Positions 23,011 through 27,126 of a stretch of DNA of 27,126 nucleotides are shown in pieces. The position numbers and the translations under genes are program-made. The stretch spans positions 1 through 27,126 of the forward strand of contig CACYWX010000003.1 of the NCBI GenBank assembly GCA_902778205.1, given 5' to 3'. The stretch is from an uncultured Ruminococcus sp. Lineage in GTDB: Bacteria; Bacillota; Clostridia; Oscillospirales; CAG-272. Each line of letters starts with the position of its first letter. Positions within the stretch are counted from its first letter, which is position 1. The notes under the pieces were generated by a model. It was not told the DNA's origin, ran no database searches, and worked only from the letters and a program-made list of their open reading frames with translations.

Positions 23011-24660
23011 ATGAAAATCTGTCTGATTCAGCCTCCCTACTCCCTGTCCGCCGAAAAAGGCGCGGACTGCTTCCGGAAGGAGATGGACATGCTCCGCTCC
23101 GTCGGTGTGCCCGGTTCCGAGGTTCCCGCCGCCGATGTGATCGTCCTGCCCGAATACAGCGGCGTGCTCTTCGCCGAGCGGGACCGGGACGAGATGCTCC
23201 GCGCCCACGAGGAGACCTTCCCCGTCCTGCTTGAGGCCGCGCGGGAGGCCGCTCTCCGATGCGGAGCCATGGTGTTCTTCAACGCCCCGGACTTTTCCGA
23301 CTCCCCCGCCGGACGGAACACCACCTTCATGATGGACCGGACCGGGAAAATCGCCGGGAAATACGCCAAGCGCCACCTGCCCCCGCTGGAGCGGGAGAAG
23401 CTGGGCCTCGATCCCTCCCTGACCGACCGGGCGGATCCCCCCGTGATTCTTGAGGCCGACGGGGTGCGGTATGCGTTCCTCACTTGCTACGACTTCTACT
23501 TCTACGAAGCCTTCCCCATGATCGCCCGGGCGCGTCCCGACGTGATCATCGGCCCGTCCCTCCAGCGCAGCGACCGGCACGCCGCCTCGGAGCTCATGTG
23601 CCGCCACCTGGCCTACAGCACGAACGCCTACGTGCTCCGGTGCTCGGTCAGCATGGCGGGTGAGGACGGCGTTTCCCCGGACGTCTGCGGCGCGTCCATG
23701 GCGGTCTCTCCCTCCGGGGACGTGCTGGCCTCCCTCGGCGGAGAGGTGGGATTCGTGACGGCGGAATTCGATCCCCATGAGAAATACTTCAAGCCCGCCG
23801 GCTTCGGACGCGCGCCCGCCGCCCACTGGGAATACACGGAATACGGGCGGAATCCGCGGCAGTACCGTTCGGCAGGTCCCTCCGTCGTGCCCACCGACGA
23901 GCGGATGCCCTATCCCCGGATGTGCGCCCACCGGGGCTTCAACACCGTCGCGCCGGAGAACTCCATGCCCGCCTTCGGAGCCGCCGTGGCCATGGGGGCG
24001 GAGGAGATCGAGTTCGATTTGTGGGAGACGGCGGACCATGAGATCGTCTCCATCCACGACGCCAATCTGGACCGGGTCTCCACGGGCACGGGCCATGTCT
24101 GGGACCACACTCTGGAGGAGCTTCGGACCTATGATTTCGGCGTCAAGACCGGCCCGGCCTACGAGGGCATGACCATCCTCACCCTGGGGGAGATCCTCGA
24201 GAAGCTGGCCTGCCACACGGTCATGAACGTCCACGTCAAGTCCCGGGACGACGTGAATCCCCTGCCCGAGGACTATCTTAAAAAAATGATCACCCTGATC
24301 CGGCGGTACGACGCGGAAAAGCACTGCTACTTCATGAGCGGCAATCCCGCCCTGCTGAAGCAGCTCCGCCGTCTGGCCCCGGAGATTCCCTGCTGCGCCG
24401 GCGCGGACGGGGATGTTCACGGGGATCTGGTACAGAAGGCCCTGGACTGTGACTGCGCGAAGATCCAGCTCTTCTCCCCCTACTTCCCCCACAATCCGCC
24501 GGAATACGTGCAGGAGCAGATCGACAGGGCGCACGCAAACGGCATCCGGGTGAACCTCTTCTACTCGGATGACCGGGACGAGGCGGCGCGGTATCTGGCC
24601 ATGGGCGTGGATACCATCCTCACCAACGACTACAACCGGGTCTCGAAGGCCCTTGAATGA
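23011..24660 (+). CDS. Nitrilase-superfamily hydrolase fused to glycerophosphodiester phosphodiesterase
   Basis: A 549-aa two-domain protein. Residues 1 to about 260 form a carbon-nitrogen hydrolase with the Glu-Lys-Cys triad: Glu48 (LPEYSG), Lys120 (AKRHLPP) and Cys159 (LTCYDFYF). Residues of about 303-549 form a GDPD TIM barrel: CAHRGFNTVAPENS (His307), EEIEFD (Glu334, Asp336), SIHD (His349), and DTILTNDYNR near the end. In typical GDPDs a third metal-binding Glu lies in an N-x-E-x-K strand. Here the strand reads NVHVK with His408. The protein could cleave an amide and a phosphodiester in the same or related molecules. It has no signal peptide. GGAG lies ten bases before the ATG. It is the last gene of the luxE-luxC operon, ending at the terminator near 24750. 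Confidence 0.88.
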   Translation: MKICLIQPPYSLSAEKGADCFRKEMDMLRSVGVPGSEVPAADVIVLPEYSGVLFAERDRDEMLRAHEETFPVLLEAAREAALRCGAMVFFNAPDFSDSPAGRNTTFMMDRTGKIAGKYAKRHLPPLEREKLGLDPSLTDRADPPVILEADGVRYAFLTCYDFYFYEAFPMIARARPDVIIGPSLQRSDRHAASELMCRHLAYSTNAYVLRCSVSMAGEDGVSPDVCGASMAVSPSGDVLASLGGEVGFVTAEFDPHEKYFKPAGFGRAPAAHWEYTEYGRNPRQYRSAGPSVVPTDERMPYPRMCAHRGFNTVAPENSMPAFGAAVAMGAEEIEFDLWETADHEIVSIHDANLDRVSTGTGHVWDHTLEELRTYDFGVKTGPAYEGMTILTLGEILEKLACHTVMNVHVKSRDDVNPLPEDYLKKMITLIRRYDAEKHCYFMSGNPALLKQLRRLAPEIPCCAGADGDVHGDLVQKALDCDCAKIQLFSPYFPHNPPEYVQEQIDRAHANGIRVNLFYSDDRDEAARYLAMGVDTILTNDYNRVSKALE

Positions 24661-24749
24661 CCGGAGCAGACGCGGGAAAAGCCCGGATCCGCGGCTTGTC
24701 CGGGAAAGGATGAAGGCCGGATTAAGGTTTCGGGAAAGTGAGATGAAAT

Positions 24750-24787
24750 CGACAGCGTTCCCCTTGCAGGACGCTGTCGGTTTTGTT
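24750..24787 (+). terminator. Intrinsic terminator of the luxE operon
   Basis: CGACAGCGT (24750-24758) and ACGCTGTCG (24771-24779) form a perfect 9-bp stem followed by GTTTTGTT. The loop holds the -35 box of the next promoter. Confidence 0.82.
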
Positions 24788-24792
24788 ATGAT
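24764..24792 (+). promoter_or_regulatory. Promoter of the VanZ-like gene, overlapping the terminator
   Basis: TTGCAG (24764-24769), a 17-base spacer and TATGAT (24787-24792). The spacer contains the second arm and T tract of the upstream terminator. Confidence 0.68.
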
Positions 24793-24811
24793 GGGAGCAT
24801 CCCCCGCCGAT

Positions 24812-24847
24812 GAACTGTCCGGACGCCGGGAACTGTCCGGACGCCGG
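24812..24847 (+). repeat. Two tandem 18-bp repeats in the VanZ-like gene leader
   Basis: GAACTGTCCGGACGCCGG occurs twice without a gap (24812-24829 and 24830-24847), and a degraded third copy (ACTGTCTGACGCGG) follows. Each unit contains the palindrome GTCCGGAC. They lie about 15-50 bases after the predicted transcript start. Confidence 0.82.
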
Positions 24848-24884
24848 ACTGTCTGACGCGGACCACGCACACGGAGGCTCCCGG

Positions 24885-25499
24885 ATGGACACGCTGCGCT
24901 TCTTTCTCTCCTATGCCTCATCGAGGCTTCTTCTCCCGGCCGCCCTGCTTCTGCCGGTGTTCCTTCTGCTCCGTCCCCGTATTCCGGGAGGATGGGGCAG
25001 GACCTCGGCGTATTACGGACTGGCTCTGTATCTCTCGGCGGTGTGGATCGTCTGCGGACTGCCCGACTGCCGGAACGCCTGCTTCGAACCGCGGCTGAAT
25101 CTCGTTCCCTTCGTCCGCATGTGGGCATCCCCGGCGGAGGCGGCGCTGAACATCCTGCTGTTTGTGCCCTACGGATTCGTCCTGCCCCTTCTGTGGAAAA
25201 AGTTCCGGGACGGGCGAAAAATGCTTGCGGCGGGGTTTTTCCTCTCCCTCTTCATCGAGCTGGCGGAGCTGTTCTCCGGCGTCACCGATGCGGACGATCT
25301 GATCCTCAACACCCTGGGCGCGTGGATCGGGTATCTTTTGGCCTGCGTCCTGCTCCTCGGCAGCCGGAGGGCGTCGGATGCCATGCCCGGGGACGGCGGG
25401 GCGGCGGACCGGTGGGCGGTATACGGGGCGGTGTTCCTCGTCATGTTCTTCCTCTCGCCCCTGATCGGACCGCTCCTTCCCGGTGGAATCCGGAGCTGA
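24885..25499 (+). CDS. VanZ-like family membrane protein
   Basis: A 204-aa membrane protein with five to six hydrophobic helices. It carries the family's recognisable sequence blocks: LNLVPFVRM, NILLFVPYGFVLPLLW, SLFIELAELFSG and DADDLILNTLGAWIGY. VanZ gives low-level teicoplanin resistance in enterococci by an unknown route, but most genomic VanZ-like proteins are not resistance genes, and a general envelope role is likely. The start at 24885 follows GGAGG by eight bases. The longer frame from 24810 is just the tandem repeats. The gene has its own promoter and no close downstream partner. Confidence 0.85.
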   Translation: MDTLRFFLSYASSRLLLPAALLLPVFLLLRPRIPGGWGRTSAYYGLALYLSAVWIVCGLPDCRNACFEPRLNLVPFVRMWASPAEAALNILLFVPYGFVLPLLWKKFRDGRKMLAAGFFLSLFIELAELFSGVTDADDLILNTLGAWIGYLLACVLLLGSRRASDAMPGDGGAADRWAVYGAVFLVMFFLSPLIGPLLPGGIRS

Positions 25500-25561
25500 C
25501 GGTTTTCAGAATAACATAATGAGGAAAAATCCCGGGGAGGACGGGGAAGGGGACCGGTTTT

Positions 25562-25584
25562 AATATTAAAGACGGTTTAATATT
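25562..25584. promoter_or_regulatory. A+T-rich inverted repeat upstream of the SLH promoter
   Basis: AATATTAAA (25562-25570) and TTTAATATT (25576-25584) are perfect complements around GACGG. It lies 30 bases upstream of the -35 box. It could terminate the VanZ-like transcript, bind a regulator, or act as an UP-like element. Confidence 0.5.
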
Positions 25585-25613
25585 TCACTTATATTACACC
25601 TCCCGCAAGACTA

Positions 25614-25642
25614 TTGCAAAAATTTTTTTCCTGTGGTATTAT
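25614..25642 (+). promoter_or_regulatory. Promoter of the SLH protein gene
   Basis: TTGCAA (25614-25619), a 17-base A+T-rich spacer and TATTAT (25637-25642), in an A+T-rich setting unusual for this window. Confidence 0.8.
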
Positions 25643-25651
25643 TTACGCACG

Positions 25652-25683
25652 GGACGAAGGGGCGAACTGGCGCGTCTTTGTCC
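25652..25683 (+). promoter_or_regulatory. Hairpin at the 5' end of the SLH transcript
   Basis: GGACGAAG (25652-25659) pairs with CTTTGTCC (25676-25683) through eight pairs, one G-U. The predicted transcript start is about 25649, so the hairpin is at the very 5' end, a position known to stabilise abundant mRNAs such as those of S-layer proteins. Confidence 0.5.
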
Positions 25684-25718
25684 TCAACAAACCATCTTCA
25701 TTATAAGGAGTAAGAAGG

Positions 25719-27126
25719 ATGAAGAAAATTCTTTCTCTCGTTCTTGCCCTCCTGATGAGCGCTTCTGCTGCCTCCTTCGTGGGCGCCGCTGAAGAGGCTG
25801 CCATCGCTGAAGATACCGCCGTTGCGGAAGCTCCCGCTGCTGCTGCTGAGACCTCTCAGTATGACGAAGCGATCGCTTTCCTCCACAACTACGGCATCTA
25901 CAAGGGCAAGTCCGCCACGGACCTGGCCGCCGCTGATCCGATCGAACGGTATCAGATGGCCCTGTTCGTGGCCCGTATCTCTACCGGCTGGGTAGACGAC
26001 GCCAAGTGGGCTGTCGCCGACCAGTGGTATGACAGAGATCACGACACCTCCGGTTTCGACGATCTCGAAGGCACCCCCGCCACCAACTACCTCGGCGCTC
26101 TGTCCTATGCTTCTCAGAAGGGCATCATCGAAGGTTATGGCAACAAGAAGTTCGGCCCGACTGATGGCATCACCTATCAGAACGCGCTGACCATGATCGT
26201 CCGTACCCTGGGTTACACCAACCTGGCTTGGCCCTGGGGCTACATCGAGAAGGCTGTTACCCTCGGTCTGACCGTCGGTATCCCCTCCTCTGTCAAGTAC
26301 ACCGACGAGCTGAACCGCGGCGAAGTCGCTCAGCTCATCTACAACGCCCTGTTCATCCCCACGAAGGAAGGCGACACTCTTGCCGCTCGTAACTTCAACG
26401 GCGAACTCGGCTGGGAAACCATCATCGTCACCGTTGCCGGCCGCGGCCGTTACATCGTTGACGAGAGCATTAAGGAAGGCACCTTCCCCTCTGATGCTGG
26501 CAACAAGATCGGCTTCAACGTTGTTAAGGAAGACGGCACACTCGATGCCACCACCTACTACGTGAAGAACGACGACACCGTTTCCTTCCACTTCGAACAG
26601 CACGAAGAGCGTTACCTCGGTTACGCTTACAAGGCTCTGTTCACCAAGGATGAGAACTCCGAGTATGTGACTCTCATCAACCTGAAGCCCCTGCAGGAAA
26701 ATGTTGTTTGGAACTTCGGTCTGCCCACCAAGGGTGAAGACGGCAAGTATCCGATCGACACCTTCCTCGCCGGCAAGACCCTCGTTTCCAAGTTCTCCAA
26801 GAACACTTTCAGCGAGGTCAATATCGCCGCTATGAAACTCCTCGGCCAAGGAATGAAGAAACTGATCCTCGACCTGAGGGACAATTCCGGAGGCTATTTT
26901 GACCAGGCCCTCCTTCTGAGCGACATGTTCCTCGAGAAAGGGGATGAGATTGTGTACATGCAGGGCTTGCACCGGGCGAAAGACGAGTACAAAGCCGACG
27001 GGAAGGGCATCCTCAAGAATGTCGCCCTATCCGTTCTCATCAACGAGTCCAGCGCATCCTCAAGTGAGATATTCGCTGGAGCGATCCAGGACAACGACAG
27101 AGGAACCATTATCGGAAGACGATCCT
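25719..27126 (+). CDS. S-layer homology protein, running in frame into an S41 protease segment (3' end outside window)
   Basis: 469 codons are visible with no stop. Residues 1-23 are a signal peptide (MKKILSLVLALLMSASAASF). An Ala/Glu-rich stretch follows, then about three SLH-type repeats (from YDEAIAFLHNYGIY at about 48, ALSYASQKGIIEGYGNKKF, and GYIEKAVTLGLTVGIP with LNRGEVAQLIYNALF). SLH repeats anchor proteins to cell-wall polymers. A beta-rich region reaches about residue 355. The ATG at 25719 follows AAGGAG by eight bases. Codon choice up to there favours GCT, CGT, GGT and CTC, as in abundant proteins. From about residue 357 the sequence is that of an S41 protease of Bacteroidota type and codon choice changes, so the 3' part probably does not belong to this gene. 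Confidence 0.8.
   Translation, partial: MKKILSLVLALLMSASAASFVGAAEEAAIAEDTAVAEAPAAAAETSQYDEAIAFLHNYGIYKGKSATDLAAADPIERYQMALFVARISTGWVDDAKWAVADQWYDRDHDTSGFDDLEGTPATNYLGALSYASQKGIIEGYGNKKFGPTDGITYQNALTMIVRTLGYTNLAWPWGYIEKAVTLGLTVGIPSSVKYTDELNRGEVAQLIYNALFIPTKEGDTLAARNFNGELGWETIIVTVAGRGRYIVDESIKEGTFPSDAGNKIGFNVVKEDGTLDATTYYVKNDDTVSFHFEQHEERYLGYAYKALFTKDENSEYVTLINLKPLQENVVWNFGLPTKGEDGKYPIDTFLAGKTLVSKFSKNTFSEVNIAAMKLLGQGMKKLILDLRDNSGGYFDQALLLSDMFLEKGDEIVYMQGLHRAKDEYKADGKGILKNVALSVLINESSASSSEIFAGAIQDNDRGTIIGRRS
26785..27126 (+). other. Foreign-looking S41 (C-terminal processing) protease segment
   Basis: From about 26785 the frame encodes KFSKNTFSEV, QGMKKLILDLRDNSGGYFDQ, LLLSDMFLEKGDEIVYM and SASSSEIFAGAIQDNDRG, the core of an S41 protease including the catalytic Ser region. 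IQDNDRGTIIGRRS is typical of Bacteroidota CtpA-like enzymes. The catalytic Lys would lie beyond the window. No PDZ domain precedes it. Codons AGA, AGG, CGA, CTA, TTG and CAA appear here and are rare in the SLH part. It is likely an assembly join, less likely a true fusion. Confidence 0.75.

Noticed and set aside
24885..25499. A glycopeptide resistance cluster based on the VanZ-like protein
   Set aside because: No vanA/H/X/R/S-type genes are present. VanZ-like proteins are common outside resistance clusters.

Overview
The window looks like part of a chromosome from an uncultured Gram-positive Bacillota (Clostridia-type) gut bacterium. It is about two-thirds G+C where I counted. Promoters are sigma-A-like with a 17-base spacer, ribosome-binding sites are of the AGGAG type, there are lipobox lipoproteins and a VanZ-like protein, and the last gene has S-layer homology (SLH) repeats. 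I cannot name a genus. High G+C opens many long antisense frames, which I treated as shadows.

Layout. 1-293: an intergenic region made of hairpins and repeats that recur at 18602-19214. 294-2333 (-): a TetM/EF-G-like GTPase with its own promoter. 2523-3662: a DUF2325 protein and a lipoprotein, converging on a shared terminator. 3884-9442: single genes, mostly with their own promoters (SPFH protein, solute-binding lipoprotein, alpha/beta hydrolase, Gfo/Idh/MocA oxidoreductase). 9724-13819: a tight cluster of zinc-ribbon membrane protein, M48 protease, YqeG phosphatase and metallophosphoesterase, followed by an M24 peptidase (13940-15019). 15247-18601: a carbohydrate locus with a GH50-like enzyme and a GH43 (galactanase-type) enzyme, separated by an A+T-rich two-TM protein that looks foreign. 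19215-20307 (-): a second oxidoreductase, broken at a run of eight A. 20479-24660: an operon of LuxE-like, LuxC-like and a nitrilase-GDPD fusion, bounded by a visible promoter and terminator. 24885-25499: a VanZ-like protein. 25719-end: a strongly expressed-looking SLH protein that runs in frame into a Bacteroidota-type S41 protease.

Most notable points. (1) Two copies of a 170-220 nt element, each directly 3' of a gene on the same strand, share at least four hairpins and show three compensatory base-pair changes, so a structured RNA is likely. (2) The luxE-luxC-nitrilase/GDPD operon has no luciferase genes. It could form a fatty-acid-to-aldehyde route fed by hydrolysis of amide- or phosphodiester-linked lipids (inference). 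(3) The SLH/S41 junction is probably an assembly chimera, though a real fusion is possible. (4) The TetM-like protein lacks the domain IV loop sequence linked to tetracycline release, so a resistance label would be unsafe.
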